NCBI RefSeq assembly: GCF_900215575.1
Contig: NZ_OBEJ01000005.1
Span: forward strand, 1 to 64,000
DNA length: 64,000 nucleotides
From: Natronoarchaeum philippinense
GTDB lineage: Archaea; Halobacteriota; Halobacteria; Halobacteriales; Natronoarchaeaceae
Direction of reading: 5' to 3'
Below the pieces are notes generated by a model. It searched no databases. It was not told the DNA's origin and saw only the letters and a list, made by a program, of their open reading frames with translations. Positions 8,061 to 17,062 of the stretch are shown here, in pieces (the stretch's first letter is position 1; each line of letters starts with the position of its first letter). A program made the translations under genes and the position numbers.

Positions 8061-9182
8061 ATGAGCCAACGGTACGCTCCCGGCGTCGGCGTCGTGCTGG
8101 CCGGGGTCGCACTCGCCGCCTCCCTCCAGCCGTGGCCCGATGCTGGCACGCTGCTGTCGGCCGTCCCCATCGCCGGCGGTGCCGCGAGTCTGACGCCGAT
8201 CGCGGGAGTGCTGTCGGCCGTCGCGCTCGCCGCCTTTCTCGCCAGTCGGCACGGCGCCCTCGACCGTGCTCGCGGAAACGTCGCCGCGGGCGTCCCGAGC
8301 GTCGGCGTCGCGCTGTACGCTGCCGTCGTCGCCGTCGGTGCGCTCGACGCCGGCGACGCGGTTGGTCTGTGGGTCCTCCTCGCCATGGCTGCCGGCGCTG
8401 GTGCGGGCCTCGCGGCGCTCGTCGACGGCCTCGAACTCCCCGTCAGCGGCGTCCTCGATCGCCTCCAGTTGACGGTTTCCGGTGCGATTCTGGGGGTCCT
8501 TGGACTGCTCGCGCTCTCGCTGTGGAACACGCTGCTCGTGTCGCTTTTTACTGCCGTCGCGGGGTCGCCCGGACCGACGGCGCGTATCCTGATCAGTACG
8601 TCTGCGACCGGTCTCGGCGGGGTGACGATCGTCCTCGGCTATCTCAACAGCACCGACCGCGGGCTCGATTTTATCGATGCCGGATGGCTCGACACCCGAG
8701 ATGTCGTCTACGGCGTCGGGGGGTTCGTTGTCCTGTTGCTCGTGTTGCTGGTCAGTTCCGAACTGATCGAACTGTTCGGGCTCTCCTCGGCCGAACACAG
8801 CATCGTCCAGACGGCCCGGGCCAACGACCCTCGGGTTCTCCTGTGGCTGCTCGTCCCCTCGGTGTTGCTGGTCGGTCCCGGCGAGGAACTACTGTACCGG
8901 AACGTGATCCAGAAGTCGCTGTACGATTCCTTCTCCCGTACTGGCGCGGTGCTTGTTACGAGCGTCCTGTTCGCGCTTGTGCATTTTCCCGCCTACGCGA
9001 CCAGCGGCGTCCTCGATGCGATCGGTAGCCTGCTGTTGATCCTCCCGCTGTCGATCGTACTCGGGGTTGTCTTTGCACGCACCGAGAACGTGGTCGTCCC
9101 GGCGCTGATCCACGGCGCGTTCAACGCGTTCCAGTACGCCGCCTTGTACGTGGCGCTCACCAGCGGCATCGAACTGGTCTGA
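8061..9182 (+). CDS. CPBP-family intramembrane metalloprotease
   Basis: 373 residues with about nine hydrophobic segments. The C-terminal domain (about 230-373) carries the three CPBP (Abi/CAAX-like) motifs: EELLYR (Glu275-Glu276, Arg280), FALVHF (His308) and HGAFN (His351, Asn355), which bind zinc and cut substrates within the membrane. The N-terminal 220 residues are Ala/Gly/Leu-rich membrane spans of no recognised type. Family members process prenylated proteins, bacteriocins or unknown substrates; the haloarchaeal substrate is not known. ATG at 8061 is preferred to the in-frame GTG at 8034, which lies in the terminator hairpin region. Confidence 0.88.
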   Translation: MSQRYAPGVGVVLAGVALAASLQPWPDAGTLLSAVPIAGGAASLTPIAGVLSAVALAAFLASRHGALDRARGNVAAGVPSVGVALYAAVVAVGALDAGDAVGLWVLLAMAAGAGAGLAALVDGLELPVSGVLDRLQLTVSGAILGVLGLLALSLWNTLLVSLFTAVAGSPGPTARILISTSATGLGGVTIVLGYLNSTDRGLDFIDAGWLDTRDVVYGVGGFVVLLLVLLVSSELIELFGLSSAEHSIVQTARANDPRVLLWLLVPSVLLVGPGEELLYRNVIQKSLYDSFSRTGAVLVTSVLFALVHFPAYATSGVLDAIGSLLLILPLSIVLGVVFARTENVVVPALIHGAFNAFQYAALYVALTSGIELV

Positions 9183-9266
9183 CTCCCCGCAACTATCCTG
9201 AAACGGCCCCGAGCAAAACCCCCACATACGCTTATGCGTCGTACCGTCGACACTCTCACGCGAACC

Positions 9267-9491
9267 ATGCAACAGCCCGGAGTCACGCCCGCTGGCGCCC
9301 TCACGGAACTGGAGTCGCCCCGCGCCAAACTGGTGTATCTCTACCTCTCGATGTCGGGGTGGAGTACGGTCTCGGACATCCAGCACGCCCTCGGGTTACA
9401 GAAGATCGCTCTCCTCAGCATCCTCGACACGCTCGATCGCAACGAGTTCGTCGAGCGAAGCGGCGACGCCGTCCGCTGCCGACCGACCTAA
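9267..9491 (+). CDS. Small winged-helix/TrmB-like DNA-binding protein
   Basis: 74 residues from ATG at 9267; an in-frame ATG at 9234 would add 11. The sequence ALTELESPRAKLVYLYLSM, then STVSDIQHALGLQKIALLSILDTLDRNEFVE reads as a compact winged helix of the TrmB/HTH type: a helix, a turn with Leu-Gly-Leu, a recognition helix and a short wing. Many haloarchaea carry such stand-alone HTH proteins. No ligand domain is present. It lies between a membrane protease and an uncharacterised gene on the same strand; target genes are unknown. Confidence 0.75.
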   Translation: MQQPGVTPAGALTELESPRAKLVYLYLSMSGWSTVSDIQHALGLQKIALLSILDTLDRNEFVERSGDAVRCRPT

Positions 9492-9577
9492 CCGCCGGCG
9501 TCGCGTGCTCTCTCGACACGGCGCACGCTATCACGCGTCCCGACTACTTCTTATTTCGCCGTCACGAACGGGAGGTC

Positions 9578-10387
9578 ATGAGAGAGCGGCAGCGGTTCCA
9601 CGGCGACGCGTCGGTACTGCACCGCAACGCCGTCAGGACGCCGCTGCCCGACGCCGATGCCGAGCGGCTGTTCCACCGGAACATGCTGTCGGTCGCGGAG
9701 GGCCGCGAGCGCAAGGCCGAACTGCTGGTCGATCCGGACGTGTCGCTGCTCGACGCCTACGAACGGGAGCTAGAGCGCGTCGCGGAGAGCTTCGAGCGTC
9801 GCCTCCGCCAGTTCGCCGGCGAGGGCTACGAGGAAATCGCGCTGGCAACACAGCGCGGCGAGCGCGACGATCGGATCGGCCGGCTCACCTCCTATTACTT
9901 CGAGGGGCTCTGGCGCATCCAGCAGCGCACGACGATCTCGGAGATGTTGTTTTTCCCGATCATTCTTCGGTACCCCGACAGCTTCACGATGAACGTCCGC
10001 TTTGCCAGTGGCTACGCGACCACTGAGTCGGTGCTCTACGAGTCGCCCGCCCACTCGACCGAACAACTCGACGACGAGCACGCCGAGACGTACTACGAGG
10101 AAAGCGCCTACTCACAGCGTAAAGCGGCTGCATACCTCCGGGAGACCGCCCAGATCATCCGCGATGAGTTCCCCGACCCCGACGAGTCCGATGTCGAAGA
10201 CCGATACGGCGGCATCGTTTCGGCCGGCGGACGCCGCGGATCGACGTTCTCGGCGATGCTCAAACGCGTCGAACCCGATCCCGGTCGCTTCTCGTCGCCC
10301 GCCGACGAGACGATGCTCGTGTCGGCCGGCCCGGAGGCCCGGCGGACTGCGGACGAACTGCTCGACGACGACGCCGTGTTCCTCTGA
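9578..10387 (+). CDS. Haloarchaeal hypothetical protein (269 aa)
   Basis: 269 residues from ATG at 9578. TTCTTATTTC about 25 nt upstream fits a leaderless promoter. Long charged helices dominate the N-terminal half (LHRNAVRTPL, RERKAELLVDPD, YERELERVAESFERRLRQFA), followed by YYFEGLWRIQQRTTISEMLFFPIILRYPDSFTMNVRFA, the one hydrophobic region, and a second helical part (QRKAAAYLRETAQIIRDEF). No nucleotide or metal motif is obvious. It may be a scaffold or nucleic-acid-associated helical protein; I do not recognise the family. Convergent with sufU. Confidence 0.7.
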   Translation: MRERQRFHGDASVLHRNAVRTPLPDADAERLFHRNMLSVAEGRERKAELLVDPDVSLLDAYERELERVAESFERRLRQFAGEGYEEIALATQRGERDDRIGRLTSYYFEGLWRIQQRTTISEMLFFPIILRYPDSFTMNVRFASGYATTESVLYESPAHSTEQLDDEHAETYYEESAYSQRKAAAYLRETAQIIRDEFPDPDESDVEDRYGGIVSAGGRRGSTFSAMLKRVEPDPGRFSSPADETMLVSAGPEARRTADELLDDDAVFL

Positions 10388-10407
10388 GCGCGAGAACGAA
10401 ACGGCGA

Positions 10408-10848
10408 CTACTCCTCTGTCGAGGTCTGCTCGTCTTCGGTCGAGGTCTTGTCGAGGTCTTTCTCGCCTTCGTAAATCTCGTAGCCGTCCTGTGCGACCTT
10501 CTCGGCGAGCACGGCACATTTGACCCGCATCGGGCTGATGTCGACGCCGAGCATCTCGGTCACGTCGTCCCGGTCCATCTCCATCAGCGTCTCGACGGAT
10601 TTCCCCTGCAGTTCCGACGAGAGCATGCTCGCGCTGGCTTGGCTGATCGCACAGCCGTCGCCCTGAAACGCGACGCGCTCGATCTCGCCGGCGTCCTCGT
10701 CGATCTCGACGTCCATCCGAATCTCGTCGCCACACATCGGGTTCTCGCCGACGTGCGTGTAGGTGGGATCCTCGAGTTCCCCGTAGTTACGAGGGTTCTT
10801 GTAGTGGTCGAGAATCTGCTGTCGATACATATCCGAGCCCATTCCCAT
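10408..10848 (-). CDS. sufU: SufU/IscU-type Fe-S cluster assembly protein
   Basis: 146 residues. The NifU-N/IscU fold carries three cysteines and the conserved Asp: NPMCGDE (Cys39, Asp41), GDGCAISQASASM (Cys66) and RVKCAVLA (Cys111). The 18-20 residue spacer typical of SufU, rather than the shorter IscU form, is present between the second and third Cys. SufU accepts sulfur from SufS as zinc sulfurtransferase and/or scaffold. A SufS gene lies 4 kb away in the same orientation, a natural partner. The start at 10848 gives MGMGSDMYRQQ, common in haloarchaea. The C-terminal 20 residues are an acidic Thr/Ser tail. Confidence 0.9.
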   Translation of the reverse strand: MGMGSDMYRQQILDHYKNPRNYGELEDPTYTHVGENPMCGDEIRMDVEIDEDAGEIERVAFQGDGCAISQASASMLSSELQGKSVETLMEMDRDDVTEMLGVDISPMRVKCAVLAEKVAQDGYEIYEGEKDLDKTSTEDEQTSTEE

Positions 10849-10958
10849 AGTGGTTCGAGGTAGGCGCGTTCGGCGGAAAAGCGTTCCGACGCCGGCGTTT
10901 GGACGCTACACGAGCATTCGAATCCAACCGTGGCCGTGGTGGTAGCTCCGGTCGTCAC

Positions 10959-11939
10959 TCACTCCTGTGCGATGTCCTCGGCGGGTTGGGGACTCTGCTC
11001 GTCGCTCGTGCGCTCGTAAGCCGACCGATAGCGAGCGAGTTTTCGGTAAAGCAGGTAGCCAAAGAAGCCGTCGTACACGAGGATGAGGACGAGCAGCCCC
11101 GTGAACGGCAAGCCGAGCGCGCTGACGAGCGTGTTGTAGGTCGCGTGGATCAGCGCCGCCGTCAGGATTCCTTTGACGACGATCGGCCCGGCGTCGTCGG
11201 GGTTGAACTTCGCCAGCCCGAGGTAGTAGCCCGCGAATCCGGAGTAGATGACGTGGCCCGGACCGACGAACGCGCGCTGGGTGGCGGTTTCGGCAGCCAT
11301 CTCCAACTGCTGGCCGACGCCGGCGGCGCTCGCTGCGGTCAGGAACTCGCGGGTGATATACAGCGTGTTCTCGATCGTCGCGAAGCCGAGGCCGGCGACG
11401 GCGCCGTACACCGCGCCGTCGGTGACGGTTTGGAACGCGTCGCCCCGGTAGGCGTACAGCCGGACCGCCAGCAGTTTGACGATCTCCTCGATCGGCCCGA
11501 CGACGAGGAAAAAGTACAGCACGATGCCGACGACGGGCACCATCGCAAACGGCACCCGGAGGACCGTGTTGACGACCGCGGCGAAACTGGCGAACAGCAC
11601 GGCCAGCAGGAACGTCACCGCGAGGGGCCCCAGTGGCTCTTTGACCGTCGGATCGGCCTGCCATAGAAAGGCCGCGAGCGCGAGTGCGGGTACCGCCGAC
11701 AGCAACGTCAGCAGGCCCAGCGACGGCGTCCGGAAGATGACGTATCCGCTGGCGGCGAGTTGGGTCACGAGCAACAGGAGTGCGAGCCCGATGACGAGGT
11801 AGATCGAAACGAGGCGCACCCCGTGATAGATCGCGACGGCGGTGCGATCGAGCAGGCTCCGGGACTCCCATGTGGCGATGTCGTAGAGGTCCTGTTCTCC
11901 GTCGGCGCGTTCTTGCAACGGATCTCGTCGGTCTCCCAT
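10959..11939 (-). CDS. PrsW-family intramembrane metalloprotease
   Basis: 326 residues with about eight membrane spans. The PrsW motifs are visible in order: GPIEEIVKLLAV (EExxK, metal/catalytic Glu pair), GLGFATIENTLYI, GPGHVIYSGFAGYYLG with its His, and ALIHATYNT with a second His. Family members cut membrane proteins by regulated intramembrane proteolysis, for example anti-sigma factors in bacteria; archaeal substrates are unknown. The ATG at 11939 gives MGDRRDPLQERADGEQDLYDIATWE, the usual cytoplasmic N-terminus. The upstream in-frame ATG at 12044 runs into the acyl-CoA ligase promoter and was not used. Confidence 0.88.
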   Translation of the reverse strand: MGDRRDPLQERADGEQDLYDIATWESRSLLDRTAVAIYHGVRLVSIYLVIGLALLLLVTQLAASGYVIFRTPSLGLLTLLSAVPALALAAFLWQADPTVKEPLGPLAVTFLLAVLFASFAAVVNTVLRVPFAMVPVVGIVLYFFLVVGPIEEIVKLLAVRLYAYRGDAFQTVTDGAVYGAVAGLGFATIENTLYITREFLTAASAAGVGQQLEMAAETATQRAFVGPGHVIYSGFAGYYLGLAKFNPDDAGPIVVKGILTAALIHATYNTLVSALGLPFTGLLVLILVYDGFFGYLLYRKLARYRSAYERTSDEQSPQPAEDIAQE

Positions 11940-12079
11940 CAGTACGCGCTCTTTGTGATGGACTACCGTGGTTCTTGTGCCTCCATTCTGCTTCGCCGGT
12001 CGCCATCGACCGTTCGGGGAACGTGGCCGATCTCGCTTGCTCACGAAAGATCATTAGTGTTGGCTGTGAACTGGAACCT

Positions 12080-13747
12080 ATGCCCGGAGGAAGCGACCAG
12101 ACGCTCCGACCGTTCCTGTGGCGTGCCAGTAAACTGTATCCCGACCGCGAGATCGTCTCGCGGACGCACGAGGGCGTCGAACGGTACACGTACGACGAGT
12201 ACGCCGACCGAGTCGCCGCGCTCGCGTCGGCGCTCGACGACGCCGGCATCGAGGAGGGCGATCGGGTAGGGACCGTCTGCTGGAACCACCACCGTCACTT
12301 CGAGGCGTACTTCGCCATCCCCAGCGTCGGCGCCCAGCTGCACACGATCAACCCGCTGTTGCCCGAGCATCACCTCCAGTACATCGTCGAGAACGCGCAG
12401 GATCGCGTCCTCCTCGTCGACCCCTCGCTACTGGAGGCGATCGAGGCCGCCTACGACCCCGAGGCGTTCGAGAGCGTCGAGCAGTTCGTCGTGATGGGAT
12501 CCTCGGTACCGGACACCTCGCTCGAACCGGTCGTCGCCTACGAGGAGTTCGTCGACGGCGACGCCGAATTCGACGAGTACGATTGGCCCGACGTTCCCGA
12601 GTCCCAGCCGGCAGGACTGTGTTACACCTCCGGGACCACGGGCGATCCCAAGGGCGTCGAGTACACCCAGCAGATGCTGTGGTCCCACACGATGGCGACG
12701 CTGCCACAGGCGGGCCTAGACATCGGCGCCGACGATGTCGTGATGCCGGTGGTCCCGATGTTCCACGTCAACGCGTGGGGGATGCCGTTTTCCTCGACCG
12801 CCGCGGGCGCCAAGCACGTCTATCCCGGTCCCTCCCCCGATCCAGCCGATCTCGCACAGCTGATCGAGGAAGAAGGGGTGACCCTTACCGCGGGCGTCCC
12901 GACGGTTTGGCTCGGCTTGCTGGAGTATCTCGAAGAGAACGAGGTCGATCTCAGTAGCTTAGAGCAGATCGTCATCGGCGGTAGCGCGGCGCCCGAGTCC
13001 GTGATCCGGCGGTTCGACGAGGAGTACGACGTGGACGTGGTCCACGCGTGGGGCATGACCGAGACGGCGCCGATCGGGACGGTCGCCCACCTCAAACCGA
13101 AGATGGACGCGTGGGACGCCGAAGACAAGTACGCAAAGCGCGCCAAGCAGGGGCTGCTCGTCCCCGGACTGGAGTTCAAGGTCGTCGACGACGACGGCGA
13201 AGAGGTGCCGTGGAACGGCGAGGACTTCGGCGAGTTGTTGATCAAGGGGCCGTGGGTCACCACGGAATACTTCAAACGCCCCGAGGCCACCGAAGCCGAG
13301 TTCGACGACGAGGAGTATCTCAGAACTGGCGACGTGGTCACCGTCGACGAGGACGGCTACGTCCACATCGTCGACCGCGCCAAGGACGTCATCAAGAGCG
13401 GCGGGGAGTGGATCTCCTCGCTCGAACTCGAAAACGCGCTGATGGGCAACGAACACGTCGCCGAGGCGACCGTGATCGGCGTCCCACACGAGCGCTGGCA
13501 GGAGCGGCCGGTCGCGTTCGTCGTCCCCGCCGAAGACGCGGACGAGGACGACCTCGCGGACGGCCTCGCGTCGATGATCGAGGATGAGTACCCGCGCTGG
13601 TGGGCGCCCGACGAGTTCGTGTTCATCGACGCCGTGCCAAAGACTGCGACCGGCAAGTTCGACAAGAAGACGCTCCGAGAGGAGTACGCTGACGAATCGC
13701 TGGTCGAAGGACAGGCGCCCGACGACGCCGCACCCGAGCAGGACTGA
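12080..13747 (+). CDS. Long/medium-chain acyl-CoA synthetase
   Basis: 555 residues, ANL superfamily. It activates a fatty acid with ATP to the acyl-adenylate and then to acyl-CoA. Motifs in order are the P-loop YTSGTTGDPKGVEYT (from residue 182), AWGMTETAPIG, YLRTGDVVTVDEDGYVHIVDR with the hinge Asp/Arg, DVIKSGGEWIS, and the catalytic Lys in KTATGKFDKK near the C-terminus. Haloarchaea do not make fatty-acid membrane lipids but many degrade fatty acids by beta-oxidation, which fits. Chain length cannot be read from the sequence. The gene stands alone between divergent and convergent neighbours. Confidence 0.9.
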   Translation: MPGGSDQTLRPFLWRASKLYPDREIVSRTHEGVERYTYDEYADRVAALASALDDAGIEEGDRVGTVCWNHHRHFEAYFAIPSVGAQLHTINPLLPEHHLQYIVENAQDRVLLVDPSLLEAIEAAYDPEAFESVEQFVVMGSSVPDTSLEPVVAYEEFVDGDAEFDEYDWPDVPESQPAGLCYTSGTTGDPKGVEYTQQMLWSHTMATLPQAGLDIGADDVVMPVVPMFHVNAWGMPFSSTAAGAKHVYPGPSPDPADLAQLIEEEGVTLTAGVPTVWLGLLEYLEENEVDLSSLEQIVIGGSAAPESVIRRFDEEYDVDVVHAWGMTETAPIGTVAHLKPKMDAWDAEDKYAKRAKQGLLVPGLEFKVVDDDGEEVPWNGEDFGELLIKGPWVTTEYFKRPEATEAEFDDEEYLRTGDVVTVDEDGYVHIVDRAKDVIKSGGEWISSLELENALMGNEHVAEATVIGVPHERWQERPVAFVVPAEDADEDDLADGLASMIEDEYPRWWAPDEFVFIDAVPKTATGKFDKKTLREEYADESLVEGQAPDDAAPEQD

Positions 13748-13829
13748 GCAGTCTCCACAGCGGCGTCCCGCGGTGGCCGTGTCAGAATCGTTCGCGGCCG
13801 TCGTCACAGGGCCGTTCGCGGTGGCCGTC

Positions 13830-14198
13830 TCAGAGCCGTTCGAGTAGCTTCGCGCTCGCGGACGTTCCGTCCCGGTTAAACGAGAGCACTTTCGCCCGAA
13901 GCATATCGGCCGGTTCGACGTCGTCGGGTACGTCCGTGACGAACACGACGAAGCCCTCGACTTTCACGAGCGCGTCGGTGCGCCCGCTGTGGTGTTCGGT
14001 CAACTCCTCGACGCCGACCTCGATCACCTCGCCTTTGTCGACCGGTGGCTCTCGCTCTTGTGCGGCCTCGTGTGCGCGCTTTGAGGCCGCTGCGGTCGAT
14101 CTGAGCGACCGGACGCGCCAAGCCAGCGCGGCGACGAGCAGCGCCACGACGACGAGTCCGGCGCCGAGCAGGTAGTTCATCTCCACTGGGAGGTTCAT
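13830..14198 (-). CDS. Membrane-anchored TRAM-domain protein
   Basis: 122 residues from ATG at 14198. Residues 7-27 form one transmembrane helix (LLGAGLVVVALLVAALAW), followed by a basic stretch and then a TRAM domain (about 55-122: PVDKGEVIEVGVEELTEHHSG, VKVEGFVVFVTD, DMLRAKVLSFNRDGTSASAKLL). TRAM is a small beta-barrel that binds RNA, and in haloarchaea and methanogens stand-alone TRAM proteins act as RNA chaperones. A membrane tether on a TRAM domain is less usual. An in-frame ATG at 14180 (MNYLLGAG) is an alternative start. Confidence 0.85.
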   Translation of the reverse strand: MNLPVEMNYLLGAGLVVVALLVAALAWRVRSLRSTAAASKRAHEAAQEREPPVDKGEVIEVGVEELTEHHSGRTDALVKVEGFVVFVTDVPDDVEPADMLRAKVLSFNRDGTSASAKLLERL

Positions 14199-14388
14199 GC
14201 CAACTGGGTGCAGTTCGGGCACCAAAAATCCGATTGCTTTGGCGTCGGCACCGGCCGATTCGATGCACCGGTTCCGGTACTGGTGCCACTTTTGACCGCT
14301 TTTCGTGTGTCTTGGTAGCTATTGACGCAATCGTTAAGCACTCAGCACGCCTCTGTACAGTCGCGCAGCGGCGCGCGGTGACGAACCG

Positions 14389-14655
14389 ATGGAAAAGAAC
14401 GTCGGCGGATTCGACAGGACGTGGCGGCTGGTCGTCGGCCCGGTATTAGTACTGGCTGCGGTCGCCGCCTTCGGTGGCCTCGTCTCTCTGAGCACACCCG
14501 TCGCCGTGATCGCACTGGTCGCGGGCGTCGTATTCCTCGCCACGGGGGTCTTACAGACGTGCTTCCTCAACCGGCTGCTCGGACTCGACACGTACCACGA
14601 CGCGGGCGAGGAATCGGACGCCTCCGGCGGGATGTCCGAAGAGAGACCGCAGTAA
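14389..14655 (+). CDS. DUF2892-like inner membrane protein
   Basis: 88 residues. MEKNVGGFDRTWRLVVGPVL is the hallmark start of the DUF2892 family (the membrane part of YgaP-like rhodanese proteins), followed by two hydrophobic helices (about 12-30 and 36-55) and FLNRLLGLDT. A Cys occurs in LQTCFLNRLLG, also common to the family. The function is unknown; in bacteria the family is often fused to rhodanese domains or found beside sulfur-handling genes. Here it converges with the cysteine desulfurase gene sufS, which may or may not be meaningful. A TTAAGC box lies about 55 nt upstream. Confidence 0.82.
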   Translation: MEKNVGGFDRTWRLVVGPVLVLAAVAAFGGLVSLSTPVAVIALVAGVVFLATGVLQTCFLNRLLGLDTYHDAGEESDASGGMSEERPQ

Positions 14656-14702
14656 CCGTCTTTTGTGACACCTTTCGCGGTCGAAGGCGTCTTGCCGAGA
14701 TA

Positions 14703-14821
14703 CTTCTACGAGAAGAGCCCCTAGCGTCACCGAAGCGACTGCGTCGCTTCGAGCCCTGCCTCGGCTTCGTCTCGGCAGGACGTCCCTCCGCGAGAGAACT
14801 CTACGAGAAGAGTTCTCTCGC
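14703..14821. terminator. Cluster of stem-loops between convergent genes
   Basis: Four inverted repeats stand in line: CTTCT/AGAAG (14703-14715), a 9-bp perfect stem CGAAGCGAC/GTCGCTTCG with 3-nt loop (14731-14751), CCTGCC/GGCAGG (14755-14779), and a 12-bp perfect stem GCGAGAGAACTC/GAGTTCTCTCGC (14790-14821) with an 8-nt loop. The last one contains the sufS stop codon. A 13-nt direct repeat, TCTACGAGAAGAG, starts at 14705 and at 14800. The position between convergent genes suggests bidirectional termination or mRNA 3'-end protection. Confidence 0.55.
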
Positions 14822-16051
14822 GTCGTCGATGGCGTCGACAAGCACGTCGATCTCCTCGCGGGTGTTGTAGACGTAGAAGGATGCCCGCGCGGAGGCGGCG
14901 ACGCCGAGCTTGTCGTGGAGCGGCTGGGTGCAGTGATCGCCCGCCCGGATCGCCACCGCCGAGTCGTTCATGATCGAGGCCAGATCGTGGGCGTGGACGC
15001 TGTCGAGATTAAAGGAGACGAGCCCACCCCGGTCCGGCCCCGGCTCGGGACCGTAGATCTCGATGTCGTCGAACTCCGAGAGCCGGTCGTAGGCGTACTC
15101 GGCCAGCTGTTCCTCGTGCGTTCGGATGTTGTCCATACCCAACTCGTCGAGGTAGTCCGCGGCTTCCGCCATCGCAATCCCCTCGGCGATCAGGGGCGTG
15201 CCGGCCTCGTACTTCCAGGGCAGTTCGTTCCACGTCGCGTCCTCGTAGGTGACCTTCGTGATCATGTCGCCGCCGTAGAGGAACGGCTCCATGTCTTCGA
15301 GGATCTCTTTCTTGCCGTAGAGGCCACCGATGCCGGTGGGACCGGCCATCTTGTGGCCCGAGAAGGCATAGAAGTCGGCGTCGATCGCCTCGACGTCGAC
15401 CGGGCGCGTCGGGACGGCTTGGGCGCCGTCGACGAAGATGTAGGCGCCGGCGTCGTGGGCCAGTTCCGCGAGGTCGGCGACCGGGTTGACGGTGCCGAGC
15501 GTGTTCGAGACGTGGACCGCGCTGACCATCTCGGTGTCCTCGTCGATCAGTTCGGCGGCGTGGTCCATGTCCAGTCGGCCGTCGTCGTCGACGCGGATGT
15601 ACTCCACGTCGGCGCCGGTGCGCTTGGCGATCTGCTGCCACGTGACCAGCGAGGCGTGGTGTTCCATCTCCGTGAGCACGACCCGGTCGCCGGAGCCGAG
15701 TTCGTTCAGGCCCCACGCGTAGGCGACGAGGTTGATGCTCTCGGTCGTGTTTTTCGTGAAGACCATCTCCTCGCGCCCGCCCGAGGCGCCGATGAACTCG
15801 GCCATGCGGTCGTGGGCTTCCTCGTAGGCGATCGAGGCCTCCTGACTGAGGTGGTGGATGCCGCGGTGGACGTTGGCGTTGTACCCGCGGTAGTAGTCGC
15901 CGAACACGTCGATGACCTGCTCGGGTGTCTGGGTCGTCGCCGCGTTGTCCAGATAGACGACCTGCACGTCGTCGCCGACGCGTCGCTGGAGGATCGGGAA
16001 GTCCTCGCGGATGCGCTCGACATCGAGCGCCCCGGACTGTGTCGTTTCCAT
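14801..16051 (-). CDS. sufS: Cysteine desulfurase SufS
   Basis: 416 residues, group II cysteine desulfurase. It uses PLP to take sulfur from L-cysteine for Fe-S cluster assembly. Visible are LDNAATTQTP near residue 35, TEMEHHAS (His131), the PLP lysine in FSGHKMAGP (Lys234), and the persulfide cysteine in RAGDHCTQPLH (Cys374) followed by the family C-terminus ASFYVYNTREEID. SufU 4 kb upstream in the same direction is the expected sulfur acceptor; no sufBCD genes are in the window. ATG at 16051 (METTQS) matches the family start; the longer frame to 16114 does not. Confidence 0.93.
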   Translation of the reverse strand: METTQSGALDVERIREDFPILQRRVGDDVQVVYLDNAATTQTPEQVIDVFGDYYRGYNANVHRGIHHLSQEASIAYEEAHDRMAEFIGASGGREEMVFTKNTTESINLVAYAWGLNELGSGDRVVLTEMEHHASLVTWQQIAKRTGADVEYIRVDDDGRLDMDHAAELIDEDTEMVSAVHVSNTLGTVNPVADLAELAHDAGAYIFVDGAQAVPTRPVDVEAIDADFYAFSGHKMAGPTGIGGLYGKKEILEDMEPFLYGGDMITKVTYEDATWNELPWKYEAGTPLIAEGIAMAEAADYLDELGMDNIRTHEEQLAEYAYDRLSEFDDIEIYGPEPGPDRGGLVSFNLDSVHAHDLASIMNDSAVAIRAGDHCTQPLHDKLGVAASARASFYVYNTREEIDVLVDAIDDARELFS

Positions 16052-16128
16052 TGCTAGAACGGTGGGGCCGAAGGCAAAACACTTCTTCGGTCCGGCAGCG
16101 ATGCCGCCCCGCAACCAGCGCGTCGGCG

Positions 16129-16941
16129 TCAGTCAGCGCGCTCGTCGCCGCCGTTCCGGCGCCGCAGTTCGGCCAGCACCGACGGCCGCGTCCGTCGGAG
16201 CATCAGTTCGGAGTAGCGCGCACAGACCCACGCGATCGCGTTGAACAGGTGCAACACGACCAGCGCGACCGGCACGCCGACCGCCGAGACCACAAGCGCG
16301 CCCCACACAGAGCCCGCCAGCGTCGAGATCACCTCGCCGGCCCGAAGCGTCGCCTCGAACGGCATCGTGAGACCGACCGTCCAGCCGTCGTGCTGATAGA
16401 GTAAGTCCGGTATCTCGATGTGGACCGGGCGGCCGAAGTGGATCCCGACCTGCTCGTTCTGGTAGTGCAGCGGCGCCAGCAGCAGCGTCAGCGAGAACGA
16501 GACGCCGGTGACCAACGCGACGAACGCGCCGATGCCGAGCACGAACTTGCTGAACAGAAAGACGAGTCCTTTCCACGTGCCCGCCGACAGCACCAGCCCC
16601 GACAGCCAGTCGACCGGCCCTTCCGCGGGTTCCAGATCGTCGGCCGGAACGTCGGCGTCCAGCAGCGCTTCGGCGAGCGTTCGCTCGACTGCCGCGAGCT
16701 GGGTCGAGAGGTACACGACCCCCAACAGGATCGGGATGCCGACCAACAGGATAGCGAGGCTGGCGCCGACCGAGAGCCCGACGACCAGAAACACGAAGTA
16801 CGCCAGCCCGAGCGGAAACGCGAACGCGAGATACGCTAGATTCGTGTACGTCTGTGCTCGTAGCGGGACGCCGAAGAACCATCGAGCTACCCGTCGGCTT
16901 CCGTCGACGACGCCGCCTGCGGTCCGGGTCTGTTCGCTCAT
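16129..16941 (-). CDS. Membrane 'sensor' domain protein
   Basis: 270 residues from ATG at 16941. The opening, RWFFGVPLRAQTYTNLAYLAFA, then FPLGLAYFVFLVVGLSVG and VGIPILLGVVYLS, matches the putative sensor domain that precedes histidine kinases in actinobacteria and occurs alone in haloarchaea. There are about five hydrophobic segments, with a polar stretch (about 170-200, HYQNEQVGIHFGRPVHIEIPD) likely outside or at the membrane surface. No kinase or DNA-binding domain is attached, so a signalling output is not evident. It is followed 77 nt upstream by sufS on the same strand. Confidence 0.75.
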   Translation of the reverse strand: MSEQTRTAGGVVDGSRRVARWFFGVPLRAQTYTNLAYLAFAFPLGLAYFVFLVVGLSVGASLAILLVGIPILLGVVYLSTQLAAVERTLAEALLDADVPADDLEPAEGPVDWLSGLVLSAGTWKGLVFLFSKFVLGIGAFVALVTGVSFSLTLLLAPLHYQNEQVGIHFGRPVHIEIPDLLYQHDGWTVGLTMPFEATLRAGEVISTLAGSVWGALVVSAVGVPVALVVLHLFNAIAWVCARYSELMLRRTRPSVLAELRRRNGGDERAD

Positions 16942-17062
16942 CGTCGCTTCCTCCTCGGCCCCGACGTGACGCCACCGCGGGGAACCGTTTCGTGCGTTCG
17001 TTTGGGATATTGCATGATAAGTGTTGGTGTGCTAATCTGTTTGGTACTCGTGGGATGCAGCG

